DNA from: Brachynemurus nebulosus
Lineage: Eukaryota; Arthropoda; Insecta; Neuroptera; Myrmeleontidae
Direction of reading: 5' to 3'
DNA length: 64,000 nucleotides
NCBI GenBank assembly: GCA_035578155.1
Contig: JAPWDM010000001.1
Span: 78,373,472 to 78,437,471 of the forward strand
Position numbers and translations under genes: made by a program. Positions 32,511 to 44,291 of this stretch are shown one piece after another (position 1 is the first letter of the stretch; each line of letters begins with the position of its first letter). The notes under the pieces are model-generated. The model was not told where the DNA came from. It saw only the letters and a list, made by a program, of their open reading frames with translations, and did not search any database.

Positions 32511-32859
32511 GAAAAAAAAATTTAAAAAAATTCGGCTAAAAAATTCGTCTTTTAGGTCTACATAAATTTTTTCTTTAAAAATATCATTAAAATGTTAAAA
32601 ATAAATAAATAATTTTCCCACATAATTGTAAGATGACTGAAATATCTTATTTATGTTTCTACACTATAAAAGGCATTAGGAATACGAATCACATAGATTC
32701 GTTCGCGAGGAAAAAAAAAACTTTTTTTTGTTGCCTAGCGTTATTAGAGATGTAGAATGCTTAGTTTTCTTTTTTTCTTTTTTCTTGTTTTTGTGTTATT
32801 TCTTCAGCTAAATAAAAATCAGCATCAACTATTCTTTAAACTACGACTAGAAATTTTAA

Positions 32860-34115
32860 TAAGGTCCAGACAAGGACCTTATCAGGCGTGCCTTACATTC
32901 TGATGAGGTCCAGATCAGGATTACCGTATGAGGTCCTTATCAGGTTTGTCACGCAAAACAGTCATCGGGTCCTTACCATGACAACCTTATCAGGTCCTCA
33001 TCAGGACTACCATATCAGATCCTGATCAGAATAATCTTATCAGTTCCTAATTAGGAAAAAACCTTATTGAATCCTAATCAGGCTGTCCTCATCGGGTTAG
33101 CTCAATGTTAAATTATACATACAGTATTAATACTTCAATGTAAAATGTGTTCAATGTTAAATGTAACATTTCGTGTTTGTGTTAAATGAAAATATTAACA
33201 CAAATTTCGATTTAACAGAAACAAAATGTTAACCTGTTTTGAACATTTGAACAGCAAGGAAGTAACACAAGATTTGTGTACAGCAAAATAATGCTATAAC
33301 TACTACTACAAGTAAGTTACTTACGTTGGAATATACATATATGTACTCAAATATATATAATAAATAAAAAAGATGAGAGTAGTTCTTATTATTAAACAAA
33401 ACCGAAAAATTATACGTTTTTTCAGTTATTGACGAATATAGTTTTATTAAACGTTTAAAAATGAAACAATTTTCTTACATTTTAAGGTTATTTTGTTACA
33501 GATTCAATTACAAAAAAATCATGAAAGTTTACATGAGATTGTATTATATAATATAGTAAGTACAAGTAAGGTTATCCTGACATGGACCTGATAATGTTCT
33601 GAGTATGATAACCCGATAGGAAATTTATGTTTTTTACGTAAGGTTATCCTGATATGATCCTCATAAGGTTCTGATCATGATAACCTGTTAAAAAATATTT
33701 TTCTTACAAGTAAGTTTATCCTGACATGGACCTGATAATGTTCTGGTTACCCTGATATGATCCTGATAAGGCGCTGATCATGATAACCTGTTAAAAACAT
33801 TTTTCTTACAAGTAAGGTTATCCTGACATGGACCTGATAATGTTCTGATTAGGATAACACGATAGGAAATTTATGTTTTTTACGTAAGGTTATCCTTATA
33901 TGATCCTGCTGAGGTTCTTATCAGGATAACCTGTTGAAAAATATTTTTCTTACAAGTGAGGCTATCCTGACATGAACCTGATAATTTCCTCATCAGGTTA
34001 ACCCGATGGAAAATATTTTTTTTTTCAAAGAAGGTTATCCTGACCTCATCCCCATAAGGACTTTATCAGGTTTTCCCTATTAGGGATTGCCTTATCTAAA
34101 CCCGATAAGGACCCG
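32860..34115. repeat. Array of CCTGATAAGG-type words, 144-bp units
   Basis: The right half (33562-34060) is a tandem array: ACAAGTAAGGTTATCCTGAC starts units at 33562, 33706, 33808 and 33952, giving spacings of 144, 102 and 144. Each full unit is a dimer of about 72-bp halves. The left half (32870-33110) carries the same palindromic word (CCTTATCAGG, TCCTGATCAG) in irregular spacing. About 450 bp without the word lies between. The arrangement resembles subterminal repeat fields of a DNA transposon. Confidence 0.8.
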
Positions 34116-34553
34116 ATGAAAATAAATAAATAAATTAATTAATTAATTAATTACGGAATATTTTTGTAAACGATAGTTACAACATGTAATAAACTTAAAT
34201 TTGCCCTAACAATATTGAATAAAAGGTTTTTTGGGTTACATATAAACAGTTGTATAAGTAAACGCAGAATTCTTGAGCGATCAAAGTCCACTTTCATTTT
34301 GCTGTAGTACTCCGTTAAACAAATGAAAGCAAGGGTCTGCACCAGGGGTGGGCAAACTTAATACTGTTATGATCGACATTAATTTTTCTTATATATACCC
34401 GACCGATTCCAAAAAATGGTTAACAAAGTATCTTTCATGTCAAACGCCCACTAGTAAAATTTAATCGTTGCCATAATTCCAAATTTTCATTGTAATAATA
34501 ATTTAATAGAGAATGTAATGTGCAATGATTAATAGATTTCTGGGATAAAATTT

Positions 34554-34584
<31 letters not shown>

Positions 34585-34651
34585 GTAGTGGTACTTTGGA
34601 ATTACTCATGTCAAGTGTAGAATAGACACGTTTTTAATTTTAAATTCATGT

Positions 34652-36408
34652 ATAATTATAACACAGGCCTGCGAAATTTGACTTTTTTTTTCCTTCCAAT
34701 AATTATGTTTTTTTTTTTAAATATCTAGGTATGTTAAATTAAAATACAGCTCTGTTTTTTTTTCTAGCACATCGAGATTTATTTTTAGTGACATGCATAT
34801 TTTAAAATTTTTTAACAATTATTATGAAAATATAAATATTAATGAATCTAAATTAAATTTTTACTGAAAAAACCAACAGTATTAGTTGGACAAAATGCTA
34901 AAGAAATTAAGTAAATTAAAAGGACATATCTTTTTCTACTTTCTTCAAAACTCCTCTTCAATCTTTTTCTCTTATGTTTTCTATCCGGTTCATCTCTCTT
35001 TAACATCCAACAGTAGCCTGCCATCATGCTTGCGTCTCACCTTCCGTGGTATCTGCTTTCCATAACCTTTATATCTTGGTGGAGCGCTCACCTTGTTCTT
35101 CACTTATTGCACCAAGATTCTCAGTACAGAAGTCAATATGAGATTACAGAAAATGTAACTTTACACTCTTACTGCAACCCAGTTTATTGAAATTGCTGAG
35201 CATATTATTCACTATATTTTTATTATCTGGGCTTTTTTGTTTCCTAAAAAATGTTTCACTACCTCTTTAAATGAATTTCAACTTTTTTTTATAGTTGTTT
35301 TAAACTAATTTTTATTAACAGCCGACGACTAACAGAGAATATATTGATATAATTTTTTTTTAATTGTATTTACACCTACCTACTTATTAAGTCTTTTTAT
35401 AAGTACGGTCCTGTTAACACCGTAAATTTGCGAGGTTTAGTTATCAATTAAAACTGAATAGAAAAAAATAAATTACCCTCAATAATAAGCTCATTAGCGA
35501 ATGATCTTAAAATTCATCTTTTTTCCCAAAATAAAGATATGTCACTTAGTTATACCTCTTTTCAGATACAATTGATCATGAGTCTTCGTTAAAAAATTAA
35601 ATAATTCTTATATTCGAAACAATTCAATATTCTATTCTTTTCTAAAAATAAACTGCAAGTTTAAAATTTACATAAATGCAAAGGCCTGTGTAATTATTCC
35701 AACTGCAGGTGGAGAAAAATCAAAATCTTAAACGAGGGAACGACAACCTGCAAAACTGTGGGTAAGATCAAAATCGAGTTTAAAAGTAGCGGCTCGACAT
35801 CTTTCGATTATTTAAATAATCATTTTCAAGGGCGAAATATACAAGAAAAAAATCAAAATGGACAAAGTTAAATATAAGAAAAAAATGAATAAAAATCAGT
35901 AAAAAATCAATAAACAAAAGAAAGAAGAAGAACCAGTTTAAAAGTTTGAAAACTTCTGTTTTTATATTTCTTCTAGTTTTTATTTCTTCGAGTTTTCCAT
36001 TTTTTTTTTTAAATTTACTTTTTATTTTCGTTTTTTTCGAAAGTTTGGAAAACTGGAACACTCGAAAAATAAAAATATAAAAAGTCAAAAAAGACGAAAA
36101 ACTTTTTTTTCCTTCCTTTTCGATTTTTTATATTTTTTATATTTTTCGACTGTTCCCGTTTGGAAAACGGATTCTTCTTCTTTCTTTTGTTTATTTCACT
36201 TTTTTTCTGATTTTTATTCATTTTTTGGGCCATGTTATAGTGTCATCGAGATTTACTTTTTATCCATTTTGATCTTTTACTTGTATTTTTCGCCCTTGAA
36301 AGTGATTATTTAAATAATCGAAACATGTCGAGCTGCTACTTCTAAATTCGATTTTGATCTTACCCACAGTTTTGGAGGTTATCGTTCCCTCGTTTAAAAT
36401 TTTGATTT
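34652..36408. mobile_element. 1.76-kb insert with duplicated target
   Basis: The target word AAATTCATGT (34642-34651 and 36409-36418; TTTAAATTCATGT when extended to 13 bp) is present once in the empty copy at 22960-22990 and twice here. A duplication longer than 9 bp suggests target-primed or fold-back-type insertion. It contains the fold-back at 35712-36408 and no readable protein. Confidence 0.7.
35712..36408. repeat. Fold-back with about 165-bp arms
   Basis: Arms 35712-35880 and 36240-36408 are inverted copies: AAACGAGGGAACGA, GTGGGTAAGATCAAAATCGA, CGATTATTTAAATAATC and TTTCAAGGGCG are shared. The middle is AT-rich and gives Lys- and Phe-rich open frames that are not genes. Confidence 0.85.
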
Positions 36409-37164
36409 AAATTCATGTTTCATTGTCTGCTAAATTTTAAGTACACGTTTTAAATTAAAAGATTTTAAATTAACCTAGTAAATTACTTAAAATGTTCTGC
36501 GATCGACTGTCGAACTGGTCGCGATCGACCGTTTGCCCACCCCTGCTCTACACCATTTAAAAAATCGTATTTATAAATACCTAAATATGTTACTATTACT
36601 ATGTAAAGGTATATTTAATTAAAAAGTTTTTTCTGTTAGTATTTAATATTTTAAAACTGGTAGTGTTAAGTAGTTTTGAAACATTAAATTTATTATCACA
36701 AATATTTCTAGTCTAGAAACGTGTTATTTTTAATATTTTATATTTATCTGAACAGTTTACTAAATATTGAAAATAATAAAACGGTATACACTTTTCTCTT
36801 CTAAAATTTGTACTTTTCAGTTATTAATTAAATGAAATGTATTCAGTTTTATTGAACTACCTGATGCCATAAAATCTACCTTTGTAATGTTGCTATTATT
36901 ATGAATTACGGTGATAAAATCTGTTTATTAATTTTACAAAATTTATATGTTTCCAAATAAATTTGAAACTTCAACACAGAATCAATACTTTCTTTAGCTT
37001 TGGCTAGTCAAGTGCTTTATCTGCGACATGCAATTTTCGATATTTCAACAATTTTTATAATTTATTATGTTTATTATGTTTATAATTGATTATTATTATA
37101 CTTTTTTATACCCTCTATTTTAATCGGAATTTTATCTGTTGATATTTAATTAATTAATTTAAAT

Positions 37165-37475
37165 ATGGAAATGAATACAAGTATTAAAAATAAAATGTTA
37201 AGTCCACAAGCAAAACTTACAATTTTAAGTGTGTTAGTGTCTATGAAAAGTGAAAGTGATGGTGTGAAAATCCCATTAACTCAAGTTAGAAATCGTGTTA
37301 CTGCAGCTATGAAATGTATTCTTTACTAGAATAGCTAGTGAAGCAAAAAAAAAAAAATGATGTATCGGAAGCTATTTTTGTTTAAAAAGTAAGAAAAAAC
37401 TTGTAAAACATAAAACAGATCTGGACAGCTTCGATAAGGGAGTACTTAATAATGTTATACAAAATATGATGTGAT
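37165..37475 (+). pseudogene. N-terminal relic of the DDE transposase family
   Basis: The plus strand from ATG 37165 reads LSPQAKLTILSVLVSMKSES, then QVRNRVTAAMKCIL, then a shift and TRIASEAKKK, then VRKKLVKHKTDLDSFDKGVL. The order fits the start of the gene at 10066: basic N-terminus, helix-turn-helix, then the LD.F..... helix. The join that carries intron 1 in the other two copies has no intron here. Everything past the HTH, including all catalytic residues, is missing. Similarity is weak but ordered. Confidence 0.5.
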
Positions 37476-37919
37476 GTGCTGACAGTGAGAGTAAATTTTA
37501 GTGATAGGTACGTTTTAGTTTATAAGGCGACTGTATTTTTTTACTTCGAAGTATTCAGAGTTAGTAAACTTAAATATTATTTAATATTATTTAATTTAAA
37601 ATTACTTATTTAGTAGTATGTTATTGTATTACTATATAAATAAGCAAGCTATTTCAAGATCGATTACTTTTTTTACAACGTAGTGTATTTTTATATATTG
37701 GATATATAGTCCAATATTACCCGAGTGAGAGTTATATAAACTAATAGTGGGAGTTTAGATATAATTACTCTATAGTCTATACCCATCTTTATTGCAAAAG
37801 TATTGATCTTTTTAATGTAACAAAATATGTATATATCTTACTAAAAATATATTTTGTTGGACTTTGATCGCTCAAGAATTCTGTGTTTAGTTATACATAT
37901 TTTCTTATGTAAAACGTAA

Positions 37920-39249
37920 AGCTAAGAATACACTGGCAAGTGACTTGTGCAAGTTATTGCAGAAGTTACTTGCGTATCTGTTTCCACTAGATGTAACAAA
38001 ATGAACAATTTATTTATTGCTGCAAACACTTGCTACAAGTTACATCAACCATACTTGCATGTGTTGTTTCCACTGACAATACATTTTTAAGCAATTTTTG
38101 AGCGAGTGTTTCCACTAGCTACAATAAATTCTACAAATTGATTGTTGCAAGTAACATCTGCAAGTTTTACCACTAGAACTTGCTGGAAGTTTTTGTTCTG
38201 TGTTTACATTATTATTTGATATTTTTGCAATTTTTTTATTTATTTAAAATTTGACCGTTAATTTGTATACATATATTGTCAATAGGTATAACTGTTATTA
38301 AAATTTTTATAAGTTTTAAAATAGGATTAGATGCGTAGAAGTACATATTTCTAATAAAGCAGCTGTCATTGTAATGGGTATTTAAACGAAATAAAAATTC
38401 AAAAGAAAAGTATGAGTAAAAGTTAACAGTAGCATAAAATCGAAAAAATTGTTTAAACAAATAACAGCTGAAAATTAAAAAGAAGTAAAAAAATTTATTA
38501 GAATATTATTATTAGAAAATTTTAATTAAACAAAATACGCAAATGCGAATGGGTATCAGTGCACAAACGTCTACTTGTAACAAAAATTTTGAAGAGGCTC
38601 AATATAACTCAAAATCGATTAGATTTAAATATGGGACATTCTGAAAGAACTTAAATTGAAATCTAACATATTCAATAATTTGAATTTGATTGCCGAAATT
38701 CTTTTACGTATTCTGTTGTTTTCAATAAATATTTCATTCTGGTTTTGTTTCAACATAATTTTTTTTTAGATTTACTTATTAAAATTTTATCCAACTTCCC
38801 TTTAATTAACTCCTATATTTTTTGATATACGTATGTTTATAAATATATCTGTTTATTCTTATTCTTTTCGCGTCTCTTTTCTCGTCTTTTGTTCTATCTT
38901 TGTTTTCGAAAAAACTTGCACAAAAAACTTCCAACAATTTGGATAAGTAAAAAGTTGCTTGTGCAAGTTAAATATACTGTTAAAACACTTTTTGAATGAA
39001 CATGCTGTCACAAGTTCTGTAAGTTCTGACTGAACTTGCAGAAGTTCACTTGCAGGTTACTGCTTCCACTAATTTAATTGCAGTTGATATGTTTTTTTAT
39101 GTGTAAACACACTGTTTACACACAAAACAAAAAAGACTTGCTCAACTTGAAAATAATTGCAGAAGTTAATTTGCAATGCCGGTTTCCACCTAAAAAAATA
39201 CTTGCAGAAGTCTACTTCTGCAATATTTATTGCCAGTGGACATTTAGCT
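37920..39249. mobile_element. PIF/Harbinger-like element with TTGCAGAAGT arrays
   Basis: Ends AGCTAAGAATACACTGGCAA and, inward from the right, AGCTAAATGTCCACTGGCAA; TAA flanks at 37917-37919 and 39250-39252. Both sides carry repeats of ACTTGCA, TTGCAGAAGT and TTTCCACT, possible transposase binding sites. 1330 bp; no transposase frame. Confidence 0.8.
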
Positions 39250-39262
39250 TAAGTCTCAGTTA

Positions 39263-40680
39263 GGGTGCATTAGGTAGTAATTGATCAGCATCCAGTAATT
39301 GATCAATTCGGATTGTTTTATGTTATAATAAGTTCTGTAATAGTACTAAGAGAGCTTTTTCATCACAGGAATATTTGTTGGCTATTACTATTGCCACATT
39401 TCAGCAGCTGACCTATCCAGACCTTTATTTGGGTGGCAGATTTTTTTTATAGTGTTCCGTCAATTTTTTGTCACTACTATTAGCTTTCTCCATTTGTCAG
39501 GTAAGTTCTTATTTGTTGTGTACTCATTAGTTTTGAAAGTAGAGTAATAAAATACACGTCTAATTTTATGCTTAAACTGTACTCTTTCATAATTCGTGAT
39601 TAGATTTAATATAAATTTAGTGTTTTTTAAGTTAATACAGGGTGATCAATTACTGAAAATAAGAATGTGTAATTTTGCAGTAATTGATCAATTTGATCAA
39701 TTACTGCAAAATCATTTGTGATCAATGATTGATCAGCCTCATAAGTCTACTGTAATTATTTAATAGCAACAAAAATATGAGTAGGTACAGTCAAATCTCC
39801 TATAACACGATATCCCTATAACGTGAGTTCCATATAACGCAGTCTCCACAGAACGCGATTTTCGTACAAAAAAATTCAACAACTCAAATGACTTGAAAAT
39901 ATTATCTATGGTACTATATATTCGAACCGTTAAGTTTTCAGAGTGCTTTTAAATTCGGTCTATCATAAAATGTACCTTTTTTAAATATTTAGAAAAAAAA
40001 AATAACAAAATTTTTAAAAGCTTAAGTGAAGCAAATTGTGGACATTCCAAACATATTAGGACTACTAAAATTTATTATTCTTTACCGAAGATTCTGGATA
40101 TCGAAACGAACGATATTTTTAAAATTTAAATATGTAATATTCCACATATATTGTTCGTTATCATTTCTATTATAAAATTTAATTAAAACCATATCAATCA
40201 TACATAACTTAGTATTTTGATAATACAGTTTTTATATAGGTCTGATTAAGGTACAAAATTTAAGCTTTTTATGGGTTTGCTATAATACGATTTCCATATA
40301 ACGCGGTACGAATTGGGCGCGTTATAGGAAACTTGACTGTATTATATTGAAATAAAAGTGCAGTTTTTGTATTAAAATAATTTAACATGTTTCTACCTCA
40401 AAAATATAGTTTTTCTGGAAAGTGATCAATTACTGCATTTTTTTTGATCAGTCACTGGTACTGACTGATCAATTACTGGTATTTTCACATTTTTCGGTTT
40501 TGAATTTTTTTACAAAAGGAAAAAAATGATTTAAATTGAATTTGAGGGACGGCATATTATTTATCAGAAAAATTACCTTCATATAAAAATATCTGGGTCA
40601 GTCGAAGTGATATATTGGCTATGTTATAATTTTTTTGTAAGTCAATGTGCTTAACTGATCAATTACTACCTAATGCACCC
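39263..40680. mobile_element. Element with perfect 26-bp inverted ends
   Basis: GGGTGCATTAGGTAGTAATT then GATCAG at 39263-39288 is the exact inverse of 40655-40680. TGATCAATTACTG recurs at least eight times inside. No convincing target duplication was found, so the superfamily is open. A pogo-like MITE is nested at 39788-40339. Confidence 0.85.
39788..40339. mobile_element. Tigger/pogo-like MITE, nested
   Basis: Ends CAGTCAAATCTCCTATAAC and, inward from the right, CAGTCAAGTTTCCTATAAC; TA flanks both. Subterminal CCATATAACGCGG-type words occur on both sides. Such ends are characteristic of Tigger/pogo non-autonomous copies. 552 bp. Confidence 0.88.
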
Positions 40681-42543
40681 GATATTAGCAGCATCTATCT
40701 ATTCTGGTTACTTATTAGTGTATTTGTATCGTACTAAATTCTTCAATACTCTAGGAGTCTGATCACGTTATTGCCACTAAACTGTAGTTGATTATAATGA
40801 ACCACATTACATTCCGACATTCTATCTAGGTTCCCATTCAATTTTTGAAAAAAGTTATCATAGTTTAATTTTTAATTTTTATTTTTAAAGCATTCTAACT
40901 GTAACATATATACTGTATACGAGAACAATGTGGCTTACAGTACACTACTAATCAAGGGAACCACAGTCAATTTTCGAAAATATTGTTAATGAGGCGGGCG
41001 AGCTAATTAAGTGTTAAAAATTTCACCGTTTATTTTGTAAAAATTGATTTTAACTGTTAAAAAAATATCTGATTGATCTAATCTCACTATTTTAAAAGTT
41101 TCAGAATGTATTAGTTTATTACAAATATTTTACTCGTTTAGTAAACTATGAACTACAATATTTAACTAGCAACTATTAGAAAATACTTCAACAACGTCAA
41201 AATACTTCTTCAAACAACATTTACGAAATAATAAAATTGATGAATTTGGTTTAATTTATGATAATAAGTGGAATTTTATTTGTGTTTCTGAAAGTTGTGT
41301 GAAAATGAACCTTGTTGTGGTACTCTGATTTCGTTTTGCGACGAAAAGCTTTTGGAGCACTCAACGTTACACTAGAGTTTTTGAAATAAAAGATATTTTC
41401 AAACAACAATTTATTAAACAATTTTACGATGTATTTAACAATTACACTGGGCAACACTAAAAAAACCTCAAGGTAGGTAACTTTAAAAGTTAAAAAAGTC
41501 AAAAAATAAACCTGAAATGCAAAACATTTGAAAAAATTACGGGTAGTATTCTTTTATAAGAGTTATACTTTCAATATTTAGAAATAATATAAGTATAAAG
41601 CAATCATTGTGTAAAAAATTTTCACATGAATTAAGTCAACGTTCGTCAAAAATAAAATAGGGAATAAAAATTTATTTCAAGAATTGAGAATATGCATATA
41701 ACTCAAATCAATATTAAATATTTTTTTTACATTCTAGTAGTAAATATATGGGAATTTAATTGTGATAGTAAAAAACATTTCAACTCGTAAATTATAATAA
41801 AAAAAATAAATAAATTATAAAAGGTGAAATTTTAAATAAAATTTAAACATAACTAAATCCACCATTATTTGCTGACGTAACTCGGTATGAAAGCATATTT
41901 GAAAAAAATAACGGAAATAGACAAACAACCTTCGTTTCTTTTCATTAATTACTCATAAATGTTATAAATATGTAACCTGTGCAGGTTGGTTGCTTTTATT
42001 TTACTTAAATTTCTTGTATTTCTTTGATTTTATTTTATATTTTATTTTTTGAATAATTATTTATATTTGTCATAAACTATAATGACTAGCGACTCTGGTG
42101 TCAAGATTAAGTACTATTTATGCCAGGATACGTCACGTCCGACGCGTGCAATATGGAAAGCTCTAGCCACTAAGGAATCCTAATATAATGCATGTTTAAC
42201 GGATTTTTTCTATTTGTGATAAGAAATATTTGTGTATTAGTGCGTTTGTACAATTATGTGAACTCTAATACAATCTAAACAATAAAAATAAATGTTTTAC
42301 CAAGTATATAAATAAAGTATTTAATTTCTTAAAATTTTTTAGAAATTTTTCATTTTAAAATTTAGTCAAGCCATTCACAGCCATTTAGTCACACTCGTAT
42401 TTAGAAACATTTGCAAAAATCATGGAATCAGTGCGATATTTAACATCTGCCCCGATTTAAATCTGAAATGCTCCAGAGTTGTTTACTTTGTACCCTGTAT
42501 ATATAACTTTTTTTTCACTAATTAAACTTATAATCTTATCTTA
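40681..42543. other. About 1.9 kb without a recognised gene
   Basis: AT-rich. It contains the short repeat shared with 31475-31510 (at 41438-41475). Open frames are short and without motifs. Confidence 0.4.
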
Positions 42544-43282
42544 AGGCGGCTATACACGTAACTGCAAGCTTGACAAGCATGCATAATCAAGCTTTTTGTA
42601 CAAGCCTGCTTTAGCGTTTGTCTGATAATTTTGTACAATCATTTTGATTGTACAAGCGGCGTGAAGATTAACCGAATTTCAATTACGCATGCTTGAACAC
42701 GATAAATTGCGCAAGCAAAGCAGAGTGCGTGTACCAATGTGCAAGATTTTACAAGCCGATATCAATCTTGTACGAGATCTGTTTGTTTCATTGTCCTATG
42801 TTGAAGTCAAGCTAATTGTTAAACCACCACGTCTAGTGACTTAAAAAAATTAAACCGCGAATTACTTGTAGACTTTATTCATGTAAACGCCGACAAGGAA
42901 ACCGTTATAAAAAAAATAAACTCCTTTAGGACAAACTACAGGAGAGAGAGGAAAAAAGTTGAAGACTCACGCGTTCTGGCGTTGGTACAAATGAAATTAT
43001 TGGTATTACCATTTGTTTCGCTTTTTGGACGATCAAGATTCAGACGGCAAAGCTCTTCGGTCAATTTAATAACTTATTTCGGTTTTTTTTCTTATTTATA
43101 TAAATAAGAACAAGAGCAGCTAAAGCGAGCGCATCATCGTCCGAACTCGACGTTTTTTAAGAACAAACTGGCGTTTGTGCAAGCATGCTCCAGCCGTGTG
43201 GTGCCGAAGGGAATTTGTGCATGCTTGTACAAAAAACTTGATCATGCATGCTTGTCAAACTTGCAGTTATGTGTAGCCACTT
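42544..43282. mobile_element. PIF/Harbinger-like MITE, 739 bp
   Basis: Ends AGGCGGCTATACACGTAACT and, inward from the right, AAGTGGCTACACATAACTGC; the arms match for about 60 bp (GCAAGCTTGACAAGCATGC). TTA flanks at 42541-42543 and 43283-43285. AAGCATGC and TGTACAAGC words recur inside. No coding capacity. Confidence 0.87.
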
Positions 43283-43322
43283 TTATATAAGACAGTAATT
43301 GTTTTTTTTTTTTTTTTTTTTT

Positions 43323-43645
43323 GAATAAAATAATTTTAAATCCCTGTCACTTCTGAACAGCGATCGATAACGGAATTCTGTAAGTTGTGCTGCTTAAGCT
43401 CTATAAAATTCAGCCATAAAAATTAACATTTAGCTTCGAATTCGTTAAAAATGGATGGATTTCTCAGAATGGATGAATCTAACAGTTTTTTTTGAATAAA
43501 ATAATTTTAAATCCGTGTAACTTCTGAACAGCGATCGATAACGGAATTCTGTAAGTTGTGCTCTTTAAGCTCTATAAAGTTCAGCCATAAAAATATTTAG
43601 CTTCAAATTCGTTAAAAATTGATGGATTAGGAGTGGGGGCAAATT
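43323..43645. repeat. Tandem duplication, 171-bp unit
   Basis: GAATAAAATAATTTTAAATC begins both copies at 43323 and 43494. They share GAACAGCGATCGATAACGGA and GCTCTATAAA, with high identity. Confidence 0.9.
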
Positions 43646-43839
43646 AAAATTTTGGCATTTTCGAATTTTTTTTTGATTGTGCCGGATTGTGCTAGACGAG
43701 CACAATAATTTTCCTAAATGACGAAATTTCCTCAGATTAATAGATTGCACAGCACAGGCCGATTCTTAATAATCTGTGGCGGTTTTCTAAGAAAACAAAA
43801 TTTTTTTTTTATCCAAATGGAATATAATTTTGAAATTAT

Positions 43840-44200
43840 TTCGACGGCACAACGCGGCACAAACGTTGTATAGTGCAATGCAATTGAAAATATCTCAAAT
43901 TTCCAAAGGTGCGGAGCTGGCTAAAAATTTGTTTTTTGATTTTTTTTCGAAGTCCTTGATTATTTTGAGTCGCCGTTTGCGGCACAACACGGCACAAACG
44001 TAGCACAAAGCAGCACAACTAAAAAAAATTGAAAATTTTAAAAGTGCGGGGCTGGCAAAAAATTTGTTTTTTGGCATTTTCTTCTAAGAGCTTGGTAATT
44101 TCGAGTTGTGGTTTGCGGTACAAATTGGCACAAACGTAGCACAATGTAGCACAATTAAGAAAAACATAAATTTCAAAAAGTGCGGGGCTAACTTCACACA
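43840..44200. repeat. Tandem array, 135-136-bp unit
   Basis: GTGCGGRGCTGGC or GTGCGGGGCTAAC recurs at 43911, 44046 and 44182. Each unit has CGGCACAA, GTAGCACAA and GCAGCACAA words like the 142-bp array at 700-1200. Open frames on the minus strand that look alike come from the repeat. Confidence 0.85.
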
Positions 44201-44291
44201 CGTAATATTCTATTGTTAATAAAATCAGTGGAATTTTATTAACAATATAATTAGTTAGGGGAGCCTAAAACTAACAAATTTATAAGAAGTA

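Larger units (their letters stand above)
34343..36545. mobile_element. hAT element, itself split by a 1.76-kb insert
   Basis: Perfect 15-bp termini CAGGGGTGGGCAAAC are present at both ends. The 8-bp flanks are GTCTGCAC and CTCTACAC (6 of 8), each fitting the hAT nTnnnnAn target pattern. It is non-coding. Its two outer parts are continuous in the copy at 22720-23107, which dates the inner insert at 34652-36408. Confidence 0.85.
34238..37912 (+). mobile_element. Third DDE-family transposon, relic
   Basis: Inverted ends: CAGAATTCTTGAGCGATCAA followed by AGTCCA at 34265-34290 is the exact reverse complement of 37858-37883 (26 of 26), and weaker similarity extends outward about 25 bp more on each side. 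Between them lie a hAT element (34343-36545) and the N-terminal relic of a transposase of the family at 10066 and 18624. Without the hAT insert the element is about 1.5 kb. Confidence 0.55.

Noticed and set aside
32757..32900. TATAAAAG box at about 32662 and a Phe-rich signal-like frame at 32757
   Set aside because: The frame is low complexity from a CTTTTT run and enters the CCTGATAAGG array; not enough support for a gene.
35780..36233. Lys- and Phe-rich open frames
   Set aside because: They lie in the AT-rich middle and arms of a fold-back; low complexity and no motif.
43565..44201. Similar 60-codon minus-strand frames suggesting a repeated protein
   Set aside because: They arise from the 136-bp tandem array.
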